DNA from: an uncultured Prevotella sp.
GTDB lineage: Bacteria; Bacteroidota; Bacteroidia; Bacteroidales; Bacteroidaceae
Assembly: GCA_937907705.1 (NCBI GenBank)
Contig: CALCVP010000002.1
Span: 1-40,133, forward strand
Direction of reading: 5' to 3'
Length of the DNA stretch: 40,133 nucleotides
Below, piece by piece: positions 18,058 through 26,082 of this stretch. Each line of letters opens with the position of its first letter. Position 1 is the stretch's first letter. The notes under the pieces are model-generated. The model had not been told where the DNA came from, made no database searches, and saw nothing but the letters and a program-made list of their open reading frames with translations. The translations under genes were made by a program, and so were the position numbers.

Positions 18058-18089
18058 CAAAGTTACACAATATCAGTCTAAAAGACAAA
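18058..18089 (-). promoter_or_regulatory. Promoter for the FAD oxidoreductase gene
   Basis: On the minus strand TTTG (18089-18086) and TAACTTTG (18065-18058) are spaced by 20 bp, an exact Bacteroidota promoter layout. The leader is about 100 nt. A nearer -7-like sequence at 17960-17967 would initiate within the start codon and is less likely. Confidence 0.6.
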
Positions 18090-18226
18090 AAACGTATTTC
18101 ATTTCTCATCTGATTTGTCAGTTTAATGGCACCACAGTTTTAGTGCCCGGCTTCATGATGTGAAACGTTCCCCATGATGATTGCTTCTTACTGCTATTGC
18201 ATGAATACACAAATGCCATTTGGACA

Positions 18227-18249
18227 GCGTTCGAATACATTTCGAATGC
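18227..18249. repeat. Hairpin with TTCGAA cores
   Basis: GCGTTCGAA (18227-18235) faces TTCGAATGC (18241-18249) across 5 nt, with one G-T pair. The TTCGA core recurs in the repeat cluster 230 bp downstream. Confidence 0.5.
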
Positions 18250-18470
18250 CGTTAATTATTCATCTTCAGCACAATTGAATGGCCGAATAGATGTTCTTTC
18301 TTGGCCCATTGAATAGAATTAGCTTTTGTATATTTCTGCAAATAGGTTATGAATATTTTTCAAAAGCAGAAATCAATGTATCTTCCTGCAAAAAGAGAAT
18401 GTTACGTTTAATCGGTGCAGATGAATGACTTGAAGAAGTCATTAAGTCGTGTAAAACCTCCGCATTATTG

Positions 18471-18560
18471 TCTCACACCGTTCGATACGCGCTTTCATTT
18501 CGTTCGATGCACACATTCACACCGTTCGATATGAACGTGCGTATCGAACGGTGTGAGATA
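18471..18560. repeat. Three tandem 22-bp repeats plus inverted copy
   Basis: The core CGTTCGAT occurs at 18479-18486, 18501-18508 and 18523-18530, exactly 22 bp apart. Units 1 and 3 share the longer CACACCGTTCGAT. An inverted copy (18539-18558) forms a 20-bp perfect stem with unit 1 (18471-18490). Alternatively it forms a 15-bp perfect stem with unit 3 (18517-18531 with 18542-18556, 10-nt loop). The two hairpins exclude each other. The function is unknown. Confidence 0.8.
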
Positions 18561-18741
18561 ATAAACCTATCCTCTTGCATAACTATTTGGCTCTTCTTGT
18601 CAATCCGCTGCATCCATCTTAACATAATTAATGAGGTTTCGTTTAAATTACATATATTGTTGGAATACACGGAAAAACAAATATTTTGTACATTTTTGGT
18701 ATTTTATTATAGAAAAATGCTGCTAAAACAAGAATTATTAC

Positions 18742-18749
18742 TAATTTTG
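18742..18749 (+). promoter_or_regulatory. Candidate -7 element for the thr operon
   Basis: TAATTTTG matches the -7 consensus exactly, 66 bp before the thrA ATG. No clear TTG lies at -33. The repeat cluster would lie about 185 bp upstream of it. Confidence 0.45.
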
Positions 18750-18814
18750 CGGAAATTTAATCGAGAATATGCCCTACTTGTTAAAGGGTTCTCATACCAT
18801 TAAAAGAATTGCAA

Positions 18815-21250
18815 ATGAAAGTATTAAAATTTGGAGGAACATCCGTAGGTTCCGTAAAAAGCATTTTATGCTTAAAGAGAATTGTAGAAAATGAAGCTAA
18901 AAAGCAACCTGTGGTTGTAGTGGTAAGCGCACTTGGAGGTATAACAGACAAGCTATTGGAAACCTCTAAAATGGCACTGATTGGTGATGAACAGTACAAA
19001 GTGCAGTTTGAAGCAATGGTGAAAAGACATCACCAAATGATAGATACCATCATTACAGACCCTAAAGGAAGGGAAAATCTTTTCAATTCTGTAGATGCCC
19101 TTTTTGAACAGTTGAGAAGTATCTATTATGGCGTTTATCTTATTCATGATCTAAGTGAGAAAACTCAAAATGCAATTGTAAGCTATGGAGAGAGACTTAG
19201 TTCTAATATCACAGCTTCATTGATAAAGGGAGCAAAACTGTTTGATTCAAGACAATTTATAAAAACAGAATATAAAAACGGCAAGCACCGATTGGACAGT
19301 GAGCTTACAAACCAATTGGTTTGTGAAACATTTAGTGAGTTACCACGCATATCTGTTGTTCCAGGATTTATCAGCAAAGACAAGAAGACGAACGAAACGA
19401 CCAATTTAGGACGTGGCGGTAGCGACTATACAGCGGCAATCATAGCTGCTGCCCTTGATGCTGAAGTACTGGAAATATGGACTGATGTTGATGGCTTTAT
19501 GACAGCAGACCCCAAAATGATACATTCTGCTTATACCATCAATGAACTAAGCTATGTAGAGGCTATGGAATTATGCAACTTTGGTGCTAAAGTCATTTAT
19601 CCGCCAACAATATACCCTGTCTGTGTCAAGAATATTCCTATTCGGGTAAAAAATACTTTTAATCCGAAGTATTCTGGAACGATTATCAAGAATAAGATAG
19701 ATGATGACAGTAAAGTAATCAAGGGCATATCCAGCATCAGTGGCACTACACTTATTACCGTAACTGGTTTGTCTATGGTTGGTGTAATAGGCGTAAACAG
19801 AAGAATTTTTACGGCTTTGGCAGAAAAAGGCATTTCTGTATTTTTGGTAAGCCAGGCATCATCTGAGAACTCTACTTCCATAGGTGTTAAAGACTCTGAT
19901 GCCCAGCAGGCTGTGGAGGTCTTAAACCACGAATTTGCCAAAGAAATAGAAACTGGTGCCATGTTTCCTATGCACGCAGAAAGTGGTCTGGCTACAATTG
20001 CCATTGTAGGTGAGAATATGAAGCATACGCCTGGCATTGCAGGTAAGTTGTTTGGTACACTTGGCCGAAGTGGTGTCAGTGTCATTGCATGTGCTCAAGG
20101 TGCATCAGAAACAAATATTTCATTTGTCATCAACGGAAAATATCTGCGTAAAGCGCTGAATGTGTTGCATGACTCTTTCTTTTTGTCTGAATACAATGTG
20201 CTTAATCTGTTTATCTGTGGCGTGGGTACGGTAGGCGGTATGTTGATAGAGCAAATCAAAAAGCAATTTGAAGAGCTGAAAGAAACTCGGCGCCTAAAGT
20301 TGAATGTCGTAGGCATAGCAAGCAGTCATAAAGCCATTTTCAATAGAGACGGTATTGATTTAAACCAATATAAAACCCTACTTGAAGCATCAGGCAACAG
20401 CGATGTCAGAAAGTTGCATGACGAGGTTATAGGTATGAATATCTTTAACAGCGTATTTGTAGACTGCACTGCAAGTAAAGATGTGGCAGATCTCTATCAA
20501 GATTTTCTTGAGCATAATATATCTGTTATAGCAGCCAACAAAATAGCTGCATCTTCAGACTATGAGAGTTATATAAAACTTAAAAAGACGGCTTTAGCGC
20601 GTGGTGTAAAATTCAGGTTTGAGACAAATGTGGGTGCAGGACTTCCTATTATCGGCACTATCAATGACTTGAGAAATTCTGGTGACAAGATATTGAAAAT
20701 AGAAGCTGTTTTAAGTGGAACGTTAAACTATATATTTAATGAACTGTCTGCCACGGTACCATTTTCCGATGCAGTAAGAAAGGCGAAAGAATTAGGATAC
20801 AGTGAGCCTGACCCACGCATAGATTTGAGCGGAAAAGACGTTATTAGAAAATTGGTTATATTGACCAGAGAAGCTGGATATAAAATTGAAGTCGATGATG
20901 TAGAAAAAAAGCTCTTTATACCCGAAAGCTTCTTTAAAGGCAGTTTGGATGATTTTTGGAAGAATCTTCCAAGTTTAGACAAAGACTTTGAACAGCAGCG
21001 ACAAGCGTTGGAGAAGCAAGGCAAGAAGTGGCGGTTTGTAGCTAAAATGGTAAAAGGACATGCAAGTGTTTCCCTGCAAGCCGTGGACAAGAGTCATGAA
21101 TTCTATATTCTGGAAGGGTCCAATAATATTGTAATGCTGAATACGGAAAGATATAAAGAGTATCCTATGTTAATTCAAGGCTATGGCGCAGGTGCCAGTG
21201 TTACAGCAGCTGGTGTATTTGCCAATATTATGAGCATTGCAAATATTTAA
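18815..21250 (+). CDS. thrA: Bifunctional aspartate kinase / homoserine dehydrogenase I
   Basis: ThrA catalyses the first and third steps from aspartate to threonine/methionine. The 811-residue product starts with the aspartokinase motif KFGGTSVGS (5-13). The kinase blocks GRGGSDYTAAIIAAALDA and DVDGFMTADP follow, then ACT regulatory repeats (VIGVNRRIFTALAEKGISV and GIAGKLFGTLGRSGVSVIAC). The dehydrogenase domain begins with the nucleotide loop ICGVGTVGG near residue 468. Later blocks are ANKIAAS, ETNVGAGLPII and the LGYSEPDPRIDLSGKDV motif. I chose the ATG at 18815; a TTG two codons upstream is also open but MKVLKFGG is the family start. The ACT domains suggest feedback control, presumably by threonine. 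Confidence 0.97.
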   Translation: MKVLKFGGTSVGSVKSILCLKRIVENEAKKQPVVVVVSALGGITDKLLETSKMALIGDEQYKVQFEAMVKRHHQMIDTIITDPKGRENLFNSVDALFEQLRSIYYGVYLIHDLSEKTQNAIVSYGERLSSNITASLIKGAKLFDSRQFIKTEYKNGKHRLDSELTNQLVCETFSELPRISVVPGFISKDKKTNETTNLGRGGSDYTAAIIAAALDAEVLEIWTDVDGFMTADPKMIHSAYTINELSYVEAMELCNFGAKVIYPPTIYPVCVKNIPIRVKNTFNPKYSGTIIKNKIDDDSKVIKGISSISGTTLITVTGLSMVGVIGVNRRIFTALAEKGISVFLVSQASSENSTSIGVKDSDAQQAVEVLNHEFAKEIETGAMFPMHAESGLATIAIVGENMKHTPGIAGKLFGTLGRSGVSVIACAQGASETNISFVINGKYLRKALNVLHDSFFLSEYNVLNLFICGVGTVGGMLIEQIKKQFEELKETRRLKLNVVGIASSHKAIFNRDGIDLNQYKTLLEASGNSDVRKLHDEVIGMNIFNSVFVDCTASKDVADLYQDFLEHNISVIAANKIAASSDYESYIKLKKTALARGVKFRFETNVGAGLPIIGTINDLRNSGDKILKIEAVLSGTLNYIFNELSATVPFSDAVRKAKELGYSEPDPRIDLSGKDVIRKLVILTREAGYKIEVDDVEKKLFIPESFFKGSLDDFWKNLPSLDKDFEQQRQALEKQGKKWRFVAKMVKGHASVSLQAVDKSHEFYILEGSNNIVMLNTERYKEYPMLIQGYGAGASVTAAGVFANIMSIANI

Positions 21251-21264
21251 TCTATTTAATTTTG
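21236..21264 (+). promoter_or_regulatory. Candidate internal promoter for apgM-thrC
   Basis: TTG at 21236-21238 (inside the end of thrA) and TAATTTTG at 21257-21264 are 18 bp apart. The resulting leader of about 145 nt would contain the hairpin at 21306-21360. Confidence 0.4.
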
Positions 21265-21305
21265 CACATTTAGTCTTACAAGTAAGTCATATAAATAAGG
21301 TATTG

Positions 21306-21360
21306 CCATTCTCTACCCCCAATGGATGCTGTATGCAGTGTTTAGAAGGTTAGAGAGTGG
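21306..21360 (+). other. Hairpin in the thrA-apgM gap
   Basis: CCATTCTCTA (21306-21315) pairs with TAGAGAGTGG (21351-21360) over 10 bp with one G-U. The following bases are A-rich, not T-rich, so it is not a standard terminator. It may moderate read-through or protect the downstream mRNA. Confidence 0.4.
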
Positions 21361-21417
21361 AAAAAATCCTTTATTTGTTGTATAACTTCGCCAGTAAACA
21401 ATTAAACACAAACCACA

Positions 21418-22659
21418 ATGAAACATATTATTATATTGGGCGATGGAATGGCAGACCATGCTGTTCGCGCCCTTGGCAACAAGACCTTATTACAGTATGC
21501 AGACAAACCCTATATGGATATGTTGGCACGTAAAGGTAAAACAGGAAGACTCATAACCATTCCAGAAGGTTTCCATCCAGGCAGTGAAGTGGCCAATACT
21601 GCCATATTAGGGTACGATTTAAATAAAGTATATGAAGGAAGAGGACCCTTGGAAGCTGCAAGTATCGGCTATGAGATGCAACCCGATGATTTGGCTTTAC
21701 GCTGTAATTTGATAACCATAGAAAACGGTGTTATAAAGAACCATCATGGAGGGCATTTAACAACGGAAGAAGGAGACGAACTCGTACAACTGCTTAACAA
21801 GAAATTGGGGTCTGACAAGGTCAAATTTATCACAGGCATTCAATACCGTCATTTGTTGATTATAAAAGGTGGCAACAAGCATATTGAATGTGCACCTCCT
21901 CATGACCATCCTGGTGAGCCTTGGAAGGAATTACTGATAAAGCCTGAGAAGAATTGGGTTGACAATCCGCAAAGTGAGAGGATGACGGCACAAGAAACGG
22001 CAGATTTGCTAAATGACTTAATATTAAAGTCGCAAAAGATTCTTGGGGAATGTCCATTTAACAAGAACCGCCATGCAAATCATCAAGACATGGCAAACTG
22101 CATATGGCCATGGGGTGGGGGCTATCGCCCTGAGATGGACACCTTGGCTCATAAATATCCACAAATCAAAACTGGTTCTGTTATATCAGCGGTTGACCTC
22201 ATTCGTGGTATCGGACACTATGCAGGGCTGAACGTTATAAAAGTAAAAGGTGCAACAGGGTTAGCGAATACCAATTATGAAGGTAAAGCACAGGCAGCCA
22301 TTGACGCATTAAAAAAAGAAGATTTTGTATTCTTGCATTTGGAGGCCAGTGATGAAGCAGGGCATGACGGAGATATTGACTTGAAAATCAAAACTATAGA
22401 GTATTTGGATCATCGTATAGTTGAACCTATTTACAATGAAGTGAAGACATGGAACACGCCAGTTTGCATAGCTATTCTTCCTGATCATCCTACTCCGGTG
22501 GAAATCAGAACACACGTAAGTGAGCCGGTTCCGTTTATCATCTGGTACCCAGGAATTGTTCCGGACAATGTTCAACTATATGATGAAATAAGCTGTGTAA
22601 ACGGAAGTTATGGGCTGTTAAAGCTTCATGAATTTATGGATATGCTCATGAAAATTTAA
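21418..22659 (+). CDS. apgM: ApgM-type phosphoglycerate mutase-like protein, probable homoserine kinase
   Basis: The 413-residue protein belongs to the alkaline-phosphatase superfamily and resembles archaeal-type cofactor-independent phosphoglycerate mutases. The metal Asp9 is in LGDGMAD. The Ser56 nucleophile is in HPGSEVANTAILGYD. Later metal ligands are in EASDEAGHDGD and LPDHPTPVEIRTH. Members in this operon position have been proposed to be an alternative homoserine kinase, because threonine synthesis needs that step and no GHMP-type ThrB is encoded here. Placement between thrA and thrC strongly supports that role. Ordinary glycolytic mutase activity remains possible. The gap to thrC is 31 nt. 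Confidence 0.9.
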   Translation: MKHIIILGDGMADHAVRALGNKTLLQYADKPYMDMLARKGKTGRLITIPEGFHPGSEVANTAILGYDLNKVYEGRGPLEAASIGYEMQPDDLALRCNLITIENGVIKNHHGGHLTTEEGDELVQLLNKKLGSDKVKFITGIQYRHLLIIKGGNKHIECAPPHDHPGEPWKELLIKPEKNWVDNPQSERMTAQETADLLNDLILKSQKILGECPFNKNRHANHQDMANCIWPWGGGYRPEMDTLAHKYPQIKTGSVISAVDLIRGIGHYAGLNVIKVKGATGLANTNYEGKAQAAIDALKKEDFVFLHLEASDEAGHDGDIDLKIKTIEYLDHRIVEPIYNEVKTWNTPVCIAILPDHPTPVEIRTHVSEPVPFIIWYPGIVPDNVQLYDEISCVNGSYGLLKLHEFMDMLMKI

Positions 22660-22690
22660 AGAAATTGCAATTATTAAAATAGAAAAAACG

Positions 22691-24007
22691 ATGAAATATT
22701 ACAGCACAAATAAAGAAGCACCTATAGCAAGCCTGCATGAAGCGGTAGTTAAAGGATTGGCAAGTGACAAGGGCTTGTACATGCCTGCTGAAATCAAGAA
22801 ACTTCCTGATACCTTTTTTGAGCACATAGATAAGTTTACATTTCAAGAAATCGCTTTTGAAGTAGCAAAAGCATTTTTTGGAGAAGATGTGGAAGAAAAT
22901 GCGCTAAAAGGAATTGTATATGACACTCTTGCTTTTGATTGTCCTGTCGTTCCTGTTGAAAAAAATATCTATGCACTTGAATTGTTTCATGGTCCTACGC
23001 TTGCGTTCAAAGATGTTGGCGCACGGTTTATGGCCCGTCTTTTATCGTATTTCATCCACAAAGATGATATAAAAGAGGAAGTTAACGTACTCGTGGCAAC
23101 AAGTGGAGACACAGGTTCTGCGGTAGCAAACGGCTTTTTAGGCGTTAAAGGTATACATGTTTATGTACTTTATCCGAAAGGCAAAGTAAGTAAAATTCAA
23201 GAAAGCCAGTTTACAACATTAGGCCAAAATATTACAGCCATAGAAGTAAATGGGACTTTTGATGATTGCCAAGCACTGGTAAAAAATGCTTTTATGGACA
23301 AGGAACTTAACCATGTTATGAAATTGACTTCGGCCAATTCAATCAATGTTGCACGTTTTTTGCCCCAGGCTTTTTATTATTTCTATGCTTATGCTCAATT
23401 AAAGACCTTGAATTTACATAATAATGTTGTAATCTGTGTGCCAAGTGGCAATTTTGGCAACATTACAGCAGGTTTGTTTGCACAACAAATGGGTCTGCCT
23501 ATCAAGCGGTTTATAGCAGCTAACAATGCCAACAATATTTTTTATAAATATTTAGAGACTGGCATTTATAGCCCTAAACCAAGTGTACAGACTATTGCAA
23601 ATGCAATGGATGTCGGTAATCCAAGTAATTTTGCACGCATATTGGATTTATATCATGGCTCGCATGCTGAAATTTCAAATAGAATCAGTGGTGCTACATA
23701 TACAGATGAGCAAATCAAAAATGCAATAAAAGAGTGCTTCCGAAATAATCATTATGTATTGGACCCACATGGAGCTTGTGGTTATCAGGCCCTTAAAGAC
23801 GGATTGTCTGAAAGTGAAGTAGGGGTTTTCTTAGAAACTGCACACCCTGCAAAATTCAAACAAACCGTGGACAAGATTCTTGATACAGAGATTGGAATAC
23901 CTCAGAAATTAGCTGATTTCATGAAAGGAAAGAAATCTGCAGTAGAACTTGCTGCTGATTTCAATTCTTTTAAAGCATTCTTGCTTCAAAACAAAAATGC
24001 AAGATAG
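22691..24007 (+). CDS. thrC: Threonine synthase
   Basis: ThrC converts O-phosphohomoserine to threonine with pyridoxal phosphate. The 438-residue product has the N-terminal YSTNKEAPIASLHEAV block of the longer ThrC class. The PLP Lys107 is in HGPTLAFKDVGARF. The phosphate-binding VATSGDTGSAVANGF and VPSGNFGNITAG motifs are also present. It is the last gene of the threonine operon, 31 nt after the mutase-like gene, and two hairpins follow the stop. Confidence 0.97.
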   Translation: MKYYSTNKEAPIASLHEAVVKGLASDKGLYMPAEIKKLPDTFFEHIDKFTFQEIAFEVAKAFFGEDVEENALKGIVYDTLAFDCPVVPVEKNIYALELFHGPTLAFKDVGARFMARLLSYFIHKDDIKEEVNVLVATSGDTGSAVANGFLGVKGIHVYVLYPKGKVSKIQESQFTTLGQNITAIEVNGTFDDCQALVKNAFMDKELNHVMKLTSANSINVARFLPQAFYYFYAYAQLKTLNLHNNVVICVPSGNFGNITAGLFAQQMGLPIKRFIAANNANNIFYKYLETGIYSPKPSVQTIANAMDVGNPSNFARILDLYHGSHAEISNRISGATYTDEQIKNAIKECFRNNHYVLDPHGACGYQALKDGLSESEVGVFLETAHPAKFKQTVDKILDTEIGIPQKLADFMKGKKSAVELAADFNSFKAFLLQNKNAR

Positions 24008-24022
24008 TAGAAGTGTGTTTGC

Positions 24023-24049
24023 AATCCAAGATAGTTCGTTTGGATTTTT
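24023..24049 (+). terminator. Weak terminator-like hairpin after thrC
   Basis: AATCCAA (24023-24029) pairs with TTGGATT (24040-24046) and is followed by TTT. It lies 16 nt after the thrC stop codon. Confidence 0.4.
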
Positions 24050-24057
24050 ACTCATAG

Positions 24058-24124
24058 AAAGCATTAAACGTTGAAATCTTCATAAAAATAACTAATTGAA
24101 GGTAAACGTATTTAATGCTTTTTT
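24058..24124 (+). terminator. Terminator of the threonine operon
   Basis: AAAGCATTAAA (24058-24068) pairs perfectly with 24111-24121. CGTT (24069-24072) pairs with AACG (24105-24108) across a 2-nt bulge. The stem ends in a run of six T. Confidence 0.75.
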
Positions 24125-24159
24125 CTTATCCTTTTATTCAACTATATTAGCTATATGAT

Positions 24160-24176
24160 TTGCATTTAAAATGCAA
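24160..24176. promoter_or_regulatory. 17-bp palindrome, possible operator
   Basis: TTGCATTTAAAATGCAA is an 8-bp perfect inverted repeat around a single central A. Two further flanking pairs extend it after one mismatch (24157-24179). It lies about 160 bp upstream of the pyk -7 element. It may bind a dimeric regulator, but none is adjacent. Confidence 0.35.
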
Positions 24177-24338
24177 TTCCATGGATGACTAATCAATGAC
24201 AAATTTTGAATAAAGATGAATGATAATTTCCATTTGCTCATTCTGAAAAAAAAGAATAGAAGCCAGAAGCAATGGCAACACTTTAGTGTATTCTACAATA
24301 TATTGATTAAAACATTCTTTATTATCATTGAATATTTG

Positions 24339-24346
24339 TAACTTTG
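24339..24346 (+). promoter_or_regulatory. Candidate -7 element for pyk
   Basis: TAACTTTG followed by C is an exact -7 match, giving a leader of about 105 nt. The -33 position has no TTG. Confidence 0.45.
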
Positions 24347-24456
24347 CAACGGATAATATTTTAGGCAAACTCATTTATGCTTGTGCGTAAGATCTCTATT
24401 TATATAAAATTACAATTTTCGTATGAGCATATTCTTTTAAGACTTATATAATTAGT

Positions 24457-25902
24457 ATGAAACAAACCAAAATTGTAGCTTCTATAAGCGATCGTAGGTG
24501 TGATGTTAATTTCATTCGACAACTTTTTGATGCCGGTATTAATGTAGTAAGAATGAATACTGCACATGCTACTCCTGAAGGTATTAGACAAATCATCCAC
24601 AATACACGTGCTGTTAGCAAGCATATAGGCATACTTATAGATACGAAGGGTCCAGAAGTTCGTACTACAGGTAACGAAACTCCCATTGATTATAAAGCAG
24701 GTGAAGTGGTAAACATCTTTGGCAGACCGGAAATGGATACAGAACATGATATAATAAACCTTTCGTATGAGAATTTTGCCAATGACATTCATGTCAATGA
24801 TGACATCTTATTTGATGATGGTGCTATCGATATGAAAGTAATTGGCATTAACGGTCCTGCCGTCGTTGCCCAAGTGCAAAATGACGGACAGTTAGGATCG
24901 CATAAAAGTGTGAATGTTCCTGGTGTCCATATTGATTTACCTGCCCTTACCGAAAAAGACAAAAGAAATATATTGTTGGCAATAGAAGAGGATATAGACT
25001 TCATTGCTCACTCTTTTGTACGGAGCAAAGCTGACGTAATGGCTGTGCAGAAAATACTTGATGAGCACAATAGTGATATTAAAATAATTTCTAAAATCGA
25101 AAATCAAGAAGGTGTTGATAATATAGACGAGATTATCGAAGCTTCTTATGGAATAATGATAGCTCGAGGAGATCTTGGAATTGAAGTGCCAATAGAAAAA
25201 ATACCTGGCATTCAGAGAATGATTATCAATAAATGTATCCTCGCCAAGAAGCCAGTTATCGTAGCTACTCAGATGCTTCATACTATGATTACCAACCCTC
25301 GTCCTACACGAGCAGAAGTAACTGATATAGCTAATGCCATTTATTATCGCACGGATGCTTTGATGCTAAGTGGTGAGACAGCTTCTGGAAAATACCCTGT
25401 TGAAGCTGTAAAAACGATGGCTGCGGTTGCAGAACAGGCCGAAAATGACAGGCATTCTATATCGGAAATAGATATTCCATTAAGCGAAAATTGTGATGTT
25501 ACAGAGTTCTTGGCACATAATGCAATTGAAGCTACAGAAAAGTTAGGTGTTAAAGGTATTATTACCGACAGCAAAACAGGACAAACTGCACGAAACTTAG
25601 CTGCCTTTAGAGGGCCTAACCCTGTTTTGGCCATTTGCTTTAAAGAAAAAGTACAACGCTGGTTGGCATTAAGCTATGGAGTGATAGCTGTAGCTCAACA
25701 TGAGCAGATCGGACCACAAGAGCAATTCCTTGCAGCATTGCGCATGCTACGACAAAAAGGCTATTTGCAGAATGAAGATAAAGTTGCTTATCTAAGTGGC
25801 AGCTTTGGCAATGGTGGAGGAACCAGCTTCCTTGAAATAAATAAAGTGGGTGATGTGTTTAACCACTCTTATTCGTTCCATTTGCCAAATATGCTGAGAT
25901 AA
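24457..25902 (+). CDS. pyk: Pyruvate kinase
   Basis: Pyruvate kinase makes ATP and pyruvate from phosphoenolpyruvate at the end of glycolysis. The 481-residue protein starts KQTKIVASISDRRCD. It has the substrate/Mg2+ site blocks INVVRMNTAHA and LIDTKGPEVRT, the B domain (about 70-165), KIISKIENQEGVDNIDEII, the signature MIARGDLGIEVPIEKIPGIQ, and ATQMLHTMITNPRPTRAEVTDIANA. The usual SH motif (RMNFSH) is RMNTAHA here, as in many Bacteroidota. The C-terminal domain is complete (KGIITDSKTGQTARNLAAFR). It appears to be a single-gene unit with its own -7 element and a downstream 17-bp inverted repeat. Confidence 0.96.
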   Translation: MKQTKIVASISDRRCDVNFIRQLFDAGINVVRMNTAHATPEGIRQIIHNTRAVSKHIGILIDTKGPEVRTTGNETPIDYKAGEVVNIFGRPEMDTEHDIINLSYENFANDIHVNDDILFDDGAIDMKVIGINGPAVVAQVQNDGQLGSHKSVNVPGVHIDLPALTEKDKRNILLAIEEDIDFIAHSFVRSKADVMAVQKILDEHNSDIKIISKIENQEGVDNIDEIIEASYGIMIARGDLGIEVPIEKIPGIQRMIINKCILAKKPVIVATQMLHTMITNPRPTRAEVTDIANAIYYRTDALMLSGETASGKYPVEAVKTMAAVAEQAENDRHSISEIDIPLSENCDVTEFLAHNAIEATEKLGVKGIITDSKTGQTARNLAAFRGPNPVLAICFKEKVQRWLALSYGVIAVAQHEQIGPQEQFLAALRMLRQKGYLQNEDKVAYLSGSFGNGGGTSFLEINKVGDVFNHSYSFHLPNMLR

Positions 25903-25937
25903 AACAGCCAAAATAGGTAGCGAATATAATTTAGAAT

Positions 25938-25999
25938 TATGCAATGCGTATAGCACTATTTGGGGCGTTTCTTTCTTCTAAAGCTATACGCATTGCATA
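25938..25999 (+). terminator. 17-bp inverted repeat after pyk (probable terminator)
   Basis: TATGCAATGCGTATAGC (25938-25954) is repeated exactly inverted at 25983-25999 with a 28-nt loop. The following sequence is T-rich but has no pure T run. It starts 36 nt after the pyk stop. Confidence 0.6.
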
Positions 26000-26038
26000 T
26001 ATTCTTCTTGACTTATCATTTTCTCAATATTGAATGTA

Positions 26039-26051
26039 ATCGAAATTCGAT
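26039..26051. promoter_or_regulatory. Palindrome before the YhcH-like gene
   Basis: ATCGAAATTCGAT is a 6-bp perfect inverted repeat around a central A, 31 bp before the start codon, and TTCGAA follows a few bases later. No TAnnTTTG element was found here, so this may be an operator or part of an unusual promoter. Confidence 0.3.
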
Positions 26052-26082
26052 ATATTCGAAATATATTAAAATTTATATAGTT

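Larger units (their letters stand above)
17956..18814. other. Long non-coding region upstream of thrA
   Basis: These 859 bp hold no credible gene. They contain the minus-strand promoter of the FAD protein (18058-18089), a 9-bp hairpin with TTCGAA cores (18227-18249), a 22-bp tandem repeat with an inverted copy (18471-18560) and a -7 element for thrA (18742-18749). The ORFs across the repeat are low-complexity shadows. I see no threonine-rich leader peptide. Confidence 0.6.
24008..24456. other. Intergenic region between thrC and pyk
   Basis: These 449 bp hold no credible gene. In order they contain two terminator-like hairpins, a 17-bp palindrome (24160-24176), and a -7 element before pyk (24339-24346). 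The rest is plain AT-rich sequence. Confidence 0.6.

Noticed and set aside
18471..18560. CRISPR array
   Set aside because: The units are contiguous 22-bp direct repeats without unique spacers, only the core is constant, and no cas genes are present.
18468..18803. 111-codon plus-strand ORF across the repeat cluster
   Set aside because: It starts from an alternative codon, runs through the inverted repeat and the thrA promoter, has low-complexity composition and resembles no protein family.
18755..18814. Threonine attenuator leader before thrA
   Set aside because: No Thr/Ile-rich short ORF and no terminator with a T run were seen; only a 4-bp CCCT/AGGG pairing is present.
19597..20085. 162-codon minus-strand ORF within thrA
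   Set aside because: It is an antisense shadow of a strongly conserved coding sequence with no family resemblance.
25960..26082. N-terminal extension of the YhcH-like protein
   Set aside because: It would be translated from the pyk hairpin and would bury the obvious signal peptide that begins at the ATG at 26083.
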